From: Chelonoidis abingdonii
Taxonomy: Eukaryota > Chordata > Testudines > Testudinidae
DNA length: 64,000 nt
Direction of reading: 5' to 3'
Assembly: GCF_003597395.2 (NCBI RefSeq)
Contig: NC_133770.1
Location: forward strand, 17,405,049-17,469,048
Part shown: positions 23,295-34,637 of the stretch, piece after piece
How the letters are laid out: the number at the start of each line of letters is the position of its first letter
Position numbering within the stretch: the first letter of the stretch is position 1
Made by a program: the position numbers and the translations under genes
Notes under the pieces: model-generated
What the model was told of the DNA's origin: nothing
Database searches by the model: none
The model's input: only the letters and a program-made list of their open reading frames with translations

Positions 23295-24269
23295 GTAGAT
23301 AACTTCTTGCATTACTATGGCTTATAGAGTAGCTTAAACCATACCCCTACAGATATTACAGGCTCATTCGACAAGAGTCCAAGCAACATCAAATCACATT
23401 TCGTAGCAATGTTTCAATATTAGACATTTGCAGGGCTACTATGTGGTTTTCCATACATACTCAGGCAAAACTCCCAATGACTTCAGGATTTTTTCCCATT
23501 GATTGTATTGGTAAATGCCACATAGATTAAAGTAAAGATGTTTTGTGATACTGTTGCATGAAAAGTCCAACACAGAACTAAATCTTTTGCATTTTCCTAG
23601 TCTAATGATTTTATGCATTCTTCATCTTCAGACACAATGTGCCAAATTCTCTTCTGGCCTAAACCCGAAGTCAGTGCAACCAGGCAAGCAGAAAATTTGG
23701 CCCATCAGAGAGAGATATCAAACAAATGGTTAAGTAAATTAATTATTTTTTAAAAACAATTCTAGGGATCTCAGATACTTTCCTCTCTTTTACATGAAAA
23801 AAAAAAAAAGCCATGGAAAGAATAAAATGTTCTCTTCTACTGGAACAAAAACAGCATCTATTGCCACATAGCTAGGCTTTGATCATTTATCTACCTTTGT
23901 TTGCATGGCTGAAAAGGTTACCCTCAAATATTTATTCCCAGCCTTTCCTTGCTCACTACCATCCAAGAATTTACTAATAATTCACGTTTTTCTGGAGGAT
24001 GGACCTCTGATTCAATGAAATTCAGACATCTGTGCAAATTGCCTCATACTAATCCCCAGAACCTGTGTGAAAGTCAGAAATGCAATGATCCCTCTTACTA
24101 ATTAGTTTGGTTTTTAAAGAGAAGGGGGTGGTAATTAGGCTCTTCATGAATAAAAGTTTGATCTCGTTGCCACTAATTTCATAGCATCTAGACTAACTCT
24201 GAAGCACTAAAAACATTTTAAAATTTGGTTATCTAAATCGAAACTCTCCTGTAATGCTCAGCATCTCTG
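23295..24269. other. Intron stretch without an identifiable feature
   Basis: I see AT-rich intron only, with an A-run at about 23797-23810 and no classifiable repeat or exon. Confidence 0.4.
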
Positions 24270-24272
24270 TAA

Positions 24273-24346
24273 TGGCCTAAAACAAACCCCAACTGAAGTC
24301 AATGCAAGCTTTTCTATTGATTCCAGTGGCCTTTAGATCAGGCCCC
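24273..24346. repeat. Short palindromic MITE-like hairpin, 74 bp
   Basis: TGGCCTAAA...AACTGAAGTCAATGCAAG is mirrored by cttttctattgattccagtgg...tttagatcaggcccc, flanked by TAA (24270-24272, 24347-24349). It resembles the hairpin at 46487-46556. Confidence 0.5.
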
Positions 24347-24881
24347 TAATCAGACTCTTTATTTAGGTGCTTCAGCATGGGTTAGGGGCCTAGCATTAGG
24401 CACCCAAGTTTGTAACTTTTGACCTGTATAATTAACACCAATGTGTTCAGAATTCAATGGCCGTATACTACTCTTACGTATGCCAGTGTAAATCTTTCCA
24501 GAGTAAATCCGCTGTAGTTTTACTTCAGATTTATATAATAACAGAGCAAAATTTTACTCTGTGGGTGTGAACTACATTTTTATTGTTTGGTCTCCGTTGG
24601 AAGTAACAATGCTTTTTTCTGAAAAAAAGAGATGAAAAGGTGGATTAAATGTTCATATTAAATGTCCCTTATCCCAAAACTAGGTTTACTGGTTTTCAAA
24701 GTTAGCTGTTAGGATGTAACATACAGGCAGGCGCTAGTCTGTGCCAAAACAATCTATTTTATTATCTTTCTTCCCCACATCTTGCCTGTTTGTTTGTCTC
24801 ATCCACCGGACACGTCTTGTGTTATTTTAGAGTAAGAGTTTTTTGGGGCAGGGACAGTCATTTGCTAAATGTTTTAACAAA

Positions 24882-26225
24882 AACAAGAAAGATGAATTCA
24901 AACTGGAACAGATGTGGAGAAGGGCTACTAGTATGATTAGAAGAATATAGACCCTACCTTACGAGAAGAGATTTAAGGAGCTTGGCTTGTTTAGCCTAAC
25001 AAAATGAAGGATGAGGATTGCTCTCCATAAATACATCAAAGGGATAAATACCAGGAGGGAGAGGAGTTATTTAAACAGGCCAATGTTGACACAAGAACAA
25101 ATTGATATAAATTGGCCATCAGTAAGTTTAGACTTGAAATTAGACAAAGGTTTCTAACCATCAGAGGAGTGTCACTCTGCAACAGCCTTCCACAGGGAGC
25201 AGTGGGGGCAAAAAAATCAAACTGGCTTCAAGACTGAGCTTGATAAGTTTACGGAGGGGATGGTATGACGAAATTGCCTGCTATGCCATATGGCCCATCC
25301 GCAACAGTGATTAGCAAATATCTCCAACATTCAGAGATGAGACACTAGATATGGAGGGCTCTGAGTTACTACAGAGAATTCTTTCCCACCTGTCTGGCTG
25401 GTGGGTCTTGCCCACATGCTCTTTGTCTAACTGATCGTTACATTTGGTTCAGGAAGGAATTTTCCTCCAGGTTCGATTGACAGAGACGGGGGCAGGGAGA
25501 GCTGCTTTCCCCTGCAGTGTGGGGCCTGGGTCACTTGTTGGTTTGAACTAGTGTAAATGGTGGATTCCCTGTAACCTGAAGTCTTTAAATCAAGATTTGA
25601 GGACTTCACTAACTCAGCCAGAGGTTATGGATCTATTACAGGGTGGTTGGGTGCGGTTCTGTGACTATTCTGCCCCCCGGGTCTCAAACTTGGGCCCACA
25701 AGTTTCATGGACGCACTACACCCCAACCTGCTAGTAGTAGCTAATCTGAGATCCACAAAGCCCAAATTGGTGGGGTCCCAGAGTGGCTGATCAGCCTGCT
25801 GGCCCTACTTATGCCAGCAGCAGCAAAAGGAAGCTGTCTGAACAACTGGGCTCCACCATGCTCTGCACTGTGTGCTACCTGCTCCTGAGTTCCCAGGTTT
25901 ATTTCCTGGCCTTCCAACACAGCTTGACTCCTGGCATCTGACCAGTGGTTCCTGCCATCCAGTTTGTCTCCTGCCTCTGGACCCCTAGCATCTTGACCTA
26001 GCCTGACTCTGGCTCCCAACTCATAGGTCTGATCTCCATGTTATCTTCTGCTTTTGACCTCCTCGCCAGTATCTCAACCAAACTGACTCTTGATTCCTAC
26101 ATTGTAACTGTGAACTCTGGCTCCAGCTACCACGACTGACTGCCCATGACCCAGCTGTGACAGTGGCCTGCAAGGTGCAGGTCAGACTGGATGATCCCCT
26201 TCTGGCTAAAGTCTATGAGCCCTGA
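24882..26225 (+). mobile_element. CR1/L3-type LINE 3' region, split by an insertion
   Basis: From aaactggaacagatgtggag to gataagtttacggaggggat and on to ggttgggtgcggttctgtga the plus strand follows the CR1 3'-UTR. It resumes at 26162 with ggcctgcaaggtgcaggtca and gtctatgagccc, the family's 3' end. The intervening 25666-26154 is foreign. Confidence 0.8.
25666..26154. mobile_element. Unclassified 489-bp insertion inside the CR1
   Basis: It interrupts the CR1 between ggttctgtgac and gtggcctgcaagg, and CTGTGAC appears on both sides (25659-25665, 26155-26161), a likely target-site duplication. The insert begins tattctgccc and ends tgacccag. It lacks obvious inverted ends or TG...CA termini, and is rich in ctgactcctggc-like repeats. 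An LTR fragment is the best guess. Confidence 0.45.
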
Positions 26226-26725
26226 AATGCTTCAGGCCTCCAGGCACTACCACAATATAACTGATAATTACATAATAAATAACAACAATCGGGCACTATT
26301 TGCCACTGTTTAGTCATCACTGTTTCATAATAAAAGTTCTATTTTAGGGGTGATTTTTTCCCCCTATGAAAACTCTTGATGATAACAACAGTTTTTCAAC
26401 ACAGTTGCCTAAGGCTATTTCGTACTCTTTGGGCCACAAGAGTAGCACGAAGTGACCTTGAAGCTGCCCTAAAGGGACAGTGCTGGGGAATCCTCAGCTG
26501 CTGTGAGGTCTGCATAACTGGCTCTTGGCCTTTTTCCATCCCAGTGTGGGGGCAGCAAATAATATCATTCTAAACAAAAGACTTTTGTTAAGTTACAGTT
26601 AAGGTTGCTAAGTGCAATTCACTCACCATTAAACAGATCTGTTAAAAGACCACAAACATTAAGAACTATGGAAATCACATGCTAAGGTTAAGTAAACTGT
26701 TCTGACACCAAAACTTACACTCAAT

Positions 26726-26753
26726 TCTCTCTCTCTCTCTCTCACACACACAC
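26726..26753. repeat. (TC)n(AC)n microsatellite
   Basis: About nine TC units run directly into about five AC units. Confidence 0.9.
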
Positions 26754-27384
26754 ATACACTTCAACAGAAACGTTCTCGCTGACCAGCACTTCTGGCTGTA
26801 GCACAGTCTCCTGCCATTCTTCCCCCAGATGGTGGGAGAACCTGGCCACACCCAGTTATTTACACTGGTTGGGTCCGACACAGACCCCAGCTCCTGATTA
26901 CTTGCGATGGGGCCCTGCCTTTTGTGGGCCTTCTTAAGTCTCTCCAGAAGGGGATTAAAAGGAAAGTCACAAGCCCCAACACATTCGAGGCTACTCCCTT
27001 CCCAGGGCTCTTCAGGTGGGGGGCAGGAGTCCACTGACAATGATACAGAGCACGCATAGTGGATTTTGAGAAACCCCTTGGCTTGGCTGCTGAGTCAGAC
27101 TTAGTCTGTCCATCTTACCCTGGGACTTCACTGCATTCTCCGTAGGGTTTGGGTGAAGGTCTCCTGGCTGGGAGTTCCCTCTGTGGCTTCAGGAGTCACT
27201 CTTGTAGTCCGCTGCTTAGGGCAACCCTGCTCCTCCATCCCTCCCCGCTCCAAGGTTGGCTAAGCGTACTCTCTTTTAAAGGCCTCGTCCCTCTCATACT
27301 TGATTGACAGGGTCACCGGGGTGGGGCTAGCCCTACTGCCGGATCTCTCTGGCACTTTTTCATCTGTGTGGGGTCTATACACCC

Positions 27385-27520
27385 CGTCATACTGGCCTCC
27401 GATGAAGTGGGTATTCACCCACGAAAGCTCATGCTCCAATATGTTTGTTAGTCTATAAGGTGACACAGGACTCTTTGCCACTTTTACAGACCCAGACTAA
27501 CACAGCAATCCTTCTGATAC
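27385..27520 (+). repeat. Penelope-like element 3' tail with hammerhead-like fold
   Basis: CGATGAAGTGGGTATTCACC, then CACGAAAGCTCATGCTCC and ttgttagtctataaggtg, ccagactaacacagc and cttctgatac, form a repeat tail. Its last part recurs at 35598-35659. GTGGGT (27407-27412) pairs with ACCCAC (27417-27422) around a 4-base loop, between GATGA and GAAA. The Penelope attribution is from memory. Confidence 0.55.
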
Positions 27521-28971
27521 CTGACACTGGCCTTTGGAATTCATGAAAAGTTCAGGATCCACAAACAGTAGCAATTGTTAAAATATTCTTCAATAACAAA
27601 TAGCACGACATCCCTCACAACCCTCCCACTGATTTCAAGACATTTGTTTGTGAATATAATAAATAAACCTGTCTTTACATTGAGAGTCATATTAAATTCA
27701 GTGGATCAGAATGTCAAAACTTCCACTCCACCAGGGACCAGGATTTGGCAGTCTGGCCAACTCTAGAAATTACCACTGTTATATATATATTTTTATTCTT
27801 TGTTGGGGGAGGGGGATAAAGTGTTTTTAGCCACTTCTACTTTTGTTTAAACTTAAAAATGAGCAAAGAGGAAAAAATGTAAATAATGGTCCATTAGCAG
27901 CCAGTTAAAAAAAAAAAAAAGTCATTTCTATGAGCTCTAAACAGTCCCACCTGCCATACAGAGAACATATCTACACTATGCCCACAGGAGGGCATCTAAT
28001 AATGTTTCACATTGTCAAGTACCACATATAGCTCTAGTTGGCATAACTTAACACAGTTACGTACAGCACATTGCTCTCCTGGGCAAGCAAGATAGGTCAT
28101 GCTTTGAAAGCAGCACCTAGATTTCTGTTTTGTGTGTACTGTAAACAGCATCAGGAAAAGCTGTAATGAGCAGACGGGAAAGGAATCCTTCATGATTCAG
28201 TTTCACTGCTTAGTCAAGGGCATGATTCAGAGGAAAGCGGGGACAGGACTAAAAAACACAACACAATTTTACATGTTCTGTCTAGAAATCAAGATATTTA
28301 TATGGCCCCTCACTCACCACAGTACCTGAGTGCCCATTTCACATGCGAGATATGAGCACAGATTCAAATATATTGCACGGATCAAACATGAGAATTATTT
28401 AGGAGACGAGAGGGAAAAAGGCACTCACAACAAAACACTGGTGAGCTCTGACAGAAAATGGTATAACATGGTGCACAGAAAAAAAAATAATCTTTTTTTA
28501 AAATAATACCTCTAGGTTCTGAAAATAAATATAGGAGGCAGGAAAATCCCGCTTAGATTTCATGAGATACTGAACACCAAGATAGTGAAAAACACCAGCC
28601 TTGCGAGGGGAAGAGGAATTATTGGCCTATTGTGCACACAGAGCTCTCAGGAAGATATGCCTTTCTAGATTCACTTACTTATGGGAGTGACAAAAAAAAC
28701 CAAAAAGCCTTTCCAGCAAGTTTCACTAGGTGCATTGCCTCACCTATTTAATTAGATAATATCAAATCCCCAAAGGGAAAAGCAGGCTAAAAGGAATGCA
28801 ATCTGCAGAGAATTTCAGTTGAAGATGATTACCCTTAATGTAAAGGGTAAAGATGGGCTGGCTGACTCCACAGTTTGTCTTCATTCCAAAAAAAAAAAAA
28901 CTATTGAGATTAGGCTCAAAATTTAGTTGTAAGTCAAAGAACATTAATTAGAACTTTTTGTGCTTACATGT
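27521..28971. other. Intron stretch without an identifiable feature
   Basis: I see AT-rich intron with A-runs at 27907-27920 and 28888-28900 and nothing classifiable. Confidence 0.4.
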
Positions 28972-29866
28972 TGTCATAAATAGATAGCTAAGGGTTAATG
29001 TTTCTTTACCTGTACAGGGTTAACAAAGGGAACCAAACACATGACCAGAGGACCAATCAGAAAACTGGATTTTTCAAAGTCAGGGAGGGAATTTTTGGGG
29101 TCTGAGTCTTTTGTCTGTCTCTCAGCTATGAGAAGGTTCTTTCTATCTTCTAATCTTCTGTTTCCAAATTGTAAGTACAGGTAGAAAAACAATATAGGCT
29201 TTTATGTGTTTCGTTGTATTTACATGTGTGTAGCTTGCTGAATGTTTCAAATTGGATATCTTTTGAATCAGACTGTTTATTCATATTTTTCTTATAAGCA
29301 ATAGCCCGTAATTGTCATCTTGATATAGAGAATATTTTGATGTCTTTTTTCTGTCTTTCTTTTTATAAAGTTTTCTTTTTAAGACTTGTTTGAGTTTTTC
29401 TCTCTGGGTAGGCTAAGGAACGAAGGGAGGGAATTCTCTTTGTGTTAGATCTACGGAGGGTAAGTTCTGCAACACCAGGGAATTGGTGGGAGGGGAAGAG
29501 ACAGAATCATTTCTGTTTCCTTGTATTTGGGGTTTGTCTCTTTGTGAATAGAGGAGACAATGCTTCTTGGTATGTGATGTAGAGATTGCATCAGTACTCT
29601 CAGGTTAGCCCAGAGAGGAAAGTCTGGGTGGGAGAGAGAGGGGAAGGGAAGTGGGGGTTATTTCCCTTTGCGATTAGACTCAGGGCTTCTGGTCTTGGGG
29701 TCCTCCAGGGAAGGTTTTGGGGAGACCAGAGGGGGCCAAAACCCTGTAATTTTTGCATGGTGGCAGCGAGATCAAAGCTAAGCTGGTAATTAAGCTTAGA
29801 AGGGTTCATGCTAGGCACCCAGATTTCTGGACGCTAAGGTCCAGATTTGGAGTTAGGCTTATGATA
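28972..29866 (+). repeat. 5' LTR of the Gypsy element
   Basis: The LTR starts TGTCATAAATAGATAGCTAA and ends TTATGATA, the inverse of its start apart from one base. The 5' end is AT-rich and the 3' half GC-richer. About 895 bp matches the related 761-bp solo LTR plus internal indels. The sequence tggtggcagcgagatc at 29758 looks like a primer-binding site but lies inside the LTR, because the solo copy has it internally too. Confidence 0.75.
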
Positions 29867-29884
29867 TGGTGTGAGCGGTTGGAT
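29867..29884 (+). other. Putative primer-binding site
   Basis: TGGTGTGAGCGGTTGGAT directly follows the LTR end and begins TGG, as expected for the complement of a tRNA 3' end. The matching tRNA was not identified. Confidence 0.45.
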
Positions 29885-30129
29885 GTTAAGAATCCAGAAG
29901 CCAGTAGGAATATTGTTTTTCTTTTCTCTACTAAGGGCTTTTTAGCAGAAAGAAAGGTTTGGTTTTAAAAGGAGCCAGAGAGAAATATTTTTTCTTTTCT
30001 CTTCTGCTAAGCTTGGCTTGCATTTTAAGCAAGGAGCCATTAAGGTGACATTAAGGGTCTATTGTTAAGCAATATAATTCCAATTGGGAATTAAGTACCC
30101 AGCGTACACACAGGTAAACAACTGGTTTG

Positions 30130-30990
30130 ACTTGTTAATTTGCATGTCAAAGGTTAGTAAAAGAGAAGTTAAACAAAAGGAGTTGCTAGGCAGACTCCAG
30201 GAGACAACAGAGAGCCAGCAGTTCAGACAACAAACACCAGAGGCACCCCAACACAGAAAACAGAAACCATGAGGTCCAAGAAAGCCTGAAAAAGGAACGA
30301 GCACTGCAACAAGCCATAGACAATGAAAATGAACATAGAGGACGGATGGAACTAATTAAGGCAGAACAAGAAGCCAATGAGGCAGCCCATAAAAGAGATC
30401 AAGAAGCCAAAAATGCAGCTCACGAAAGAAAACACAAGAAGAAGAGGTGGCCTACCAAAAAAACAACAAGAAGAAGATGCAGCCCACAGAAAGACAGATA
30501 GAACTGCAGAGGGAGAAACACCAACAAGAAAGTGAAGAGAGGGACAAACAGAGAAGCATGAACTGGAAGTAGCGCAGGCTACGCAACATGCTCCAGCAAT
30601 CCTAACCCCCCGTCGCCAGTTGTTGTTCACCACACAAGAAATTCCCCAACTACAAGGCAGGTGATGACACTGAGGCCTTCTTAGAAAATTTTGAAAGAGC
30701 CTGCATTGGGTACAGCATCCCTGAAGACCAGTACATGTTAGAGCTGAGGTCACACCTCAGTGGACCCTTAGCAGAAGGGCGGCTGAAATGCCAAAGGACC
30801 AAATGAACGATTATAAACTGTTTCAAACCAAGGCCAGATACAGAATGGGGATAACCCCGGATCATGCCCGTCGGCGTTTCAGAACCCAAAAGTGGAAACC
30901 AGATGGGTCATTTCCCAAACACGCAGCTTTACACTACATGATGCTATGTGTGACCTTCCATCTCACTGAATCCCTCGCTCCCACCCAAAT
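30130..30990 (+). pseudogene. Gypsy gag remnant with SCAN-like segment
   Basis: The 5' part is purine-rich and gives a Gln/Glu/Lys-rich coiled-coil-like stretch with frame changes. From about 30640 the plus strand encodes, across frame shifts, DDTEAFLENFERACIGYSIP and an LRSHLSGPLAE segment. At 30788-30960 KARYRMGITPDHARRRFRTQ follows. The last block has the pattern of the first helices of the SCAN domain, which is derived from the capsid of Gmr1-like Gypsy elements. Stops and indels show that it is dead. Confidence 0.7.
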
Positions 30991-31486
30991 CTGCCCCTTG
31001 CATCCTCAAACTTGAAAAAAATACCTACCGTCTCTTATTTCAGGGGGAGCAGGGGAACTCAACACATTTAACACACTGGCTTGCAAAATATGGTCTGTGC
31101 ACAACCAGAGGTTTGAAGTACCCTTCCATGTGGTCCACAAAATGCAATATTTTGAGAACAAATTATAATAGGATCTGGGCCAGATCATACTATAATTTAA
31201 TACGTCACACACTGTGATAAGGAAAATTAATGGGAAGTTTTCCTCTGATCTTCAAAGCACCAAAGATAACAGCTACTAGCTCTCAACATACATATTGGAG
31301 TATGGACACTACTAGAAAATGTTGGATCTATAAAGAAAATGTTAATGAAATAGGTTTCCTTAAAGATTCTGATGTTTGCGGATCATTCACAGATGCAGAG
31401 CCAAACAATTATATGTCCAATCCTGCTCTTGTTGACATCAGTGAGAGTTTGCCCACCACTTCAGAAGCAGGACAAAATAGACTTAG

Positions 31487-31666
31487 GGAGAAGAGAGAGC
31501 TCAGTGGTTTGAGCATTCACCTGCTAAATCCAGGATTGCGAGCTCAATCCTTGAGAGCGCCATTTAGGGATCTGGGCAAAAATCTGTCTGGGGACTGGCC
31601 CTGCTTTGAGCAGGGAGTTGGACTAGATGATCTCCTGAGGTCCCTTCCAACTCTGATATTCTATGA
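31487..31666 (+). repeat. Cry-type tRNA-derived SINE of turtles
   Basis: The 5' part is tRNA-like, with an A-box agctcagtggtttgagc (31498-31514) and a B-box-like gcgagctcaatcc (about 31539-31550). The tail (gactagatgatctcctgagg, then ccttccaactctgatattct) resembles the CR1 3' end, as in the tortoise Cry SINE family. It is nearly full length and only moderately diverged, and it is one of the best lineage markers in the window. Confidence 0.88.
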
Positions 31667-31669
31667 CCC

Positions 31670-32316
31670 TCTTTGTCTGCTTGTATTTTGGACTAAAAAG
31701 ACACCTGTCCTTCTCTAGTGATTACTGTAGGCACAATAAAATCCCATTCAATTTACTAACTGGTCTAGAAAATCCTAAACCAATTACCAGTTTTAATAAG
31801 TGATACCTTTGTTCTCTACTTTTCTTGGAAAAAAACAAATGTGAGTTATTTTAGCCAAATAAAGAGCATATAGAAGTACTTTGTTTCATTATGTAGACTC
31901 AGGAGTATAGGATTCAGTTAGATCAGATCCAATGACTCCAATGGAGTTTTAATATTACACAATTTCCACAGTCCTATCACCTTTGTAAAACTATAAATAC
32001 AAGAAGCCTTCACGTTAGATCTCCAAATCCATTCTGATAATTATTTGACTAACAGTGCAAAAAAAAAGCACTCCTAACCTGGCAACTGGGCCTTATGCCA
32101 AATGCAGTAGAGGATTTCGTACATACCTGCATCTCCTTACACCAGAAAACTCCTATTTGCATTTAAATCACTCACACACCTACACACACAAAACATAATT
32201 ATGAGCCAGTAGTAAATTCTAGTATAAATAGGTTACTAGAAATGTCAGGAATGTCTACCCCAACTCCCATCTAAGTCAATCGAAAGACTCTCTTTGATTA
32301 TTGACTTTAATGTCAG
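31670..32316. other. Intron stretch without an identifiable feature
   Basis: I see AT-rich intron and nothing classifiable. Confidence 0.4.
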
Positions 32317-32492
32317 TGTTGTTGTAGCCGTGTTGGTCCCAGCATTCTAGAGAAAGACAAGGTAGGTGAGGGTAATATCTTTTATTAGACCAACGTCTGT
32401 TGGTGAAAGAGTTCTGTGTAAGCTTGAAAGCTTGTGTTTTTCACCAACAGACGTTGGTCCAATAAAAGATATTCCCTCACCCACCTTCCCTC
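32317..32492. repeat. Head-to-head Penelope-like tails (foldback)
   Basis: The left half (gttgtagccgtgttggtccc ... taatatcttttattagaccaacgtctgttggtgaaa) is the inverse of the right half (ttcaccaacagacgttggtccaataaaagatatt). The centre is agttctgtgtaagcttgaaagcttgtg. The arms pair almost perfectly over about 60 bp. The right half matches 1250-1310. Confidence 0.75.
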
Positions 32493-32829
32493 TTTAATGG
32501 AAGTTGGATTGGGCTCTTCATGGTTAACAGTTACAGTGTTCAGTTTAAACTACCACAGATAGTGCAACAAAACAATAATGATACATCACAACACATTAGC
32601 TGTTTACAATACTCTTGAACACACTTCACCATCTTAGGGTTTTTTAGAGTGCTTATCAAAAATAATATCTAAGCACTCCCCAGATAAGTTAGATTTGTAT
32701 GGTGAGCCCCCTTGTGAACTTGCTGGAGTTTTCTACTCTTCTCCCCAATCTGTATCAAGAACTCTCTGCTTAAAGAAGATGAATATATATTCTAACAGCA
32801 GCTTGCCATATGGCCTGGAGAGCCTGGAG

Positions 32830-33200
32830 TAAGCCAACCCTGATTATTGGATGAGCGCTACCTGAAAGGAATCAGGTTATTCCAGTACAAAAGGAGCAGG
32901 AAGTTGCAGTAAAGGAGGGAAGCCCAGACACTTGAAGGGAGAAAGATGACTCCTGTAGCATCCTGAGTCAGCAGGAGCGAGTGGGGAAAGTTCTCCAGGC
33001 AGAGATCCTTGGAAGAGATCCTGAACAAACCAGGGAGAAACTGTAAAGGCCCAACTGGGAGATCCTGTGGAGAAAGATAAACTCCAGGCAGGAGGTGCTG
33101 GGACACTCAGGGAGAGGGCCCTAATGAGGGAGGAAATAGAGGCCAGATACCATAGAGGGACATTTGGGCACAAGGGGGTACTTGGGAGGAGGCCAACTCC
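32830..33200. repeat. Probable LTR-derived fragment
   Basis: The purine-rich block with gggagaaactgtaaaggccc and aagataaactccaggcagga resembles turtle LTR sequence, but no ends or duplication were found. ORFs here on minus are compositional. Confidence 0.3.
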
Positions 33201-33494
33201 ACTACATATATGTAGAAAATTATTATAATTGACATGATCTCCATGCTGATTATGGTGGAAATGACTGTCAGAAGAATCAGGTAATGTGCCCTGAAGGTAT
33301 TCAGCTTAATTCACATTCTGGTCTTCTCTGGAAACTTCCATCACAACTGACTCCCCTTGAACAAGAATGTTAAAACCTCCTATACAAGTTTTCATACAAC
33401 CCCATTCAAAGCTTCGAAACTAGGTGGGAAGGCTGAGGTAAGTTAATGCTTAATTTCTTAAGCCTTGATAATACAACATGGAATGAATAGTGAC

Positions 33495-34145
33495 TAAGAC
33501 TGCATGTCTGTCACAGAAGTCACGGATTCTGACTTTCCATGACTTCTGCAGTGGCCACTGCAGCTGGCTCTGGGGCTGCTCGAGCAGATCATGCAGCCTC
33601 GGAGCCAGCCACAGCAGCTGGGGCAGTTTGTGGGTGGGAGGGGGTTGGGGGGCAGGGTGGCCCTCAGCTCAGGGGGGCTCCCCTGAAGAGGCTGGCATGT
33701 CCCTGCAACTCCTAGGTAGAGGGGCCTGGGGGCTCCGTGCGCTGCCTGTGCTCACAGGCACTGCCCCCAAAGCTCCCATTGGCTCCAATTCCCAGGCAAT
33801 GGGAGCTGCGGAGCCCCCCTTGGTCGTCCTTCCCCTAAGAGCTGCAGAGACACATGGAGACAGGTAGGGAGCCTGCCTGCCCCGTCAACCCTCCCCTCCC
33901 TCTCCCAGCATCAGTGGGAGTCCGGGGCTGCATGCCACCACTCAGGTCCGCTCCCCAAGCACCAGCAGGGGTCCTGGGCCAGCACACCTGGACTTCCCCC
34001 ATAGAGCACCCGCAGCCCCCCGGCCCAAGTTTTAATTAGGGGTATAGTAGAAGTCATGGACAGGTCATGGGCCGTGAATTTTTGTTTATTGCCAGTGACC
34101 CGTCCATGACTTTTACTAAAAATACCTATGAGTAAAACAGCCTTA
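33495..34145. mobile_element. Non-autonomous hAT-like element, 651 bp (TAAGGCTAC family, copy 2)
   Basis: It is inverted relative to copy 1 and starts TAAGACTGCATGTCTGTCAC and ends with gtaaaacagcctta. The flanks ATAGTGAC (33487-33494) and ATAATGAC (34146-34153) are an 8-bp duplication with one change. The GC-rich centre carries compositional ORFs only. Confidence 0.78.
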
Positions 34146-34429
34146 ATAATGACATTCCCATGTGAAGATGTCTATAAATAATATTTGTTCTGAAAATTTC
34201 AGAGGGCATTTCTATTTGAGCACAAGCAGACATACTTAATTTATAATGAAGTTAGCCTTCCATGCCACAGTCAGATGTAGGATTTTTCTTTCAGAAACAC
34301 TTACGCACACATTTAGTTCCATGCATGTTAAAAGAGCAGATCATTGGGACCAAGATCCTCCAGGAGCACAGAGACCAGACATGGTGGGTAGTAAAATAAC
34401 CTAGAGTGTTAGAGAACATGAGAGGATGG

Positions 34430-34625
34430 ATAGTCTTGTGATTGACGCACTGAACAGGCCCTCGGAAAATGTGGATTCAATTCCAAGCTTTGCCACTGAT
34501 TCTCTCTGTGAACTCGGACAAGTCACTTAATCTCCCTGTGCCTCACTTCCCTGCTTGTAAAATACTTATTTCCTCCCACCCTTTGTGTGTCTTGTCTTTT
34601 TAGACTTTAAACTCTTTCAGGACGG
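34430..34625 (+). repeat. MIR/CORE-SINE relic
   Basis: The blocks gtggattcaattccaagctt, tgccactgattctctctgtg and gacaagtcacttaatctccc follow the MIR pattern, with an aaactctttcagga tail. Confidence 0.65.
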
Positions 34626-34637
34626 AAGTATCTCTTA

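Larger units (their letters stand above)
28972..31005 (+). mobile_element. Gypsy LTR retrotransposon, 5' fragment (Gmr1-like)
   Basis: An LTR (28972-29866) is followed by a primer-binding-like TGG start and a leader. A degenerate gag-like region then stops near 31005, and pol and the 3' LTR are absent. Homology of the LTR to the solo LTR at 15804-16564 supports the family. The truncation could be a deletion or recombination. Confidence 0.8.

Noticed and set aside
30352..30753. 133-codon Ser/Cys-rich ORF on minus
   Set aside because: It is the complement of the purine-rich gag coding strand of the Gypsy element.
31498..31550. Possible tRNA gene
   Set aside because: The A- and B-box-like parts belong to a SINE; no cloverleaf with proper arms can be drawn.
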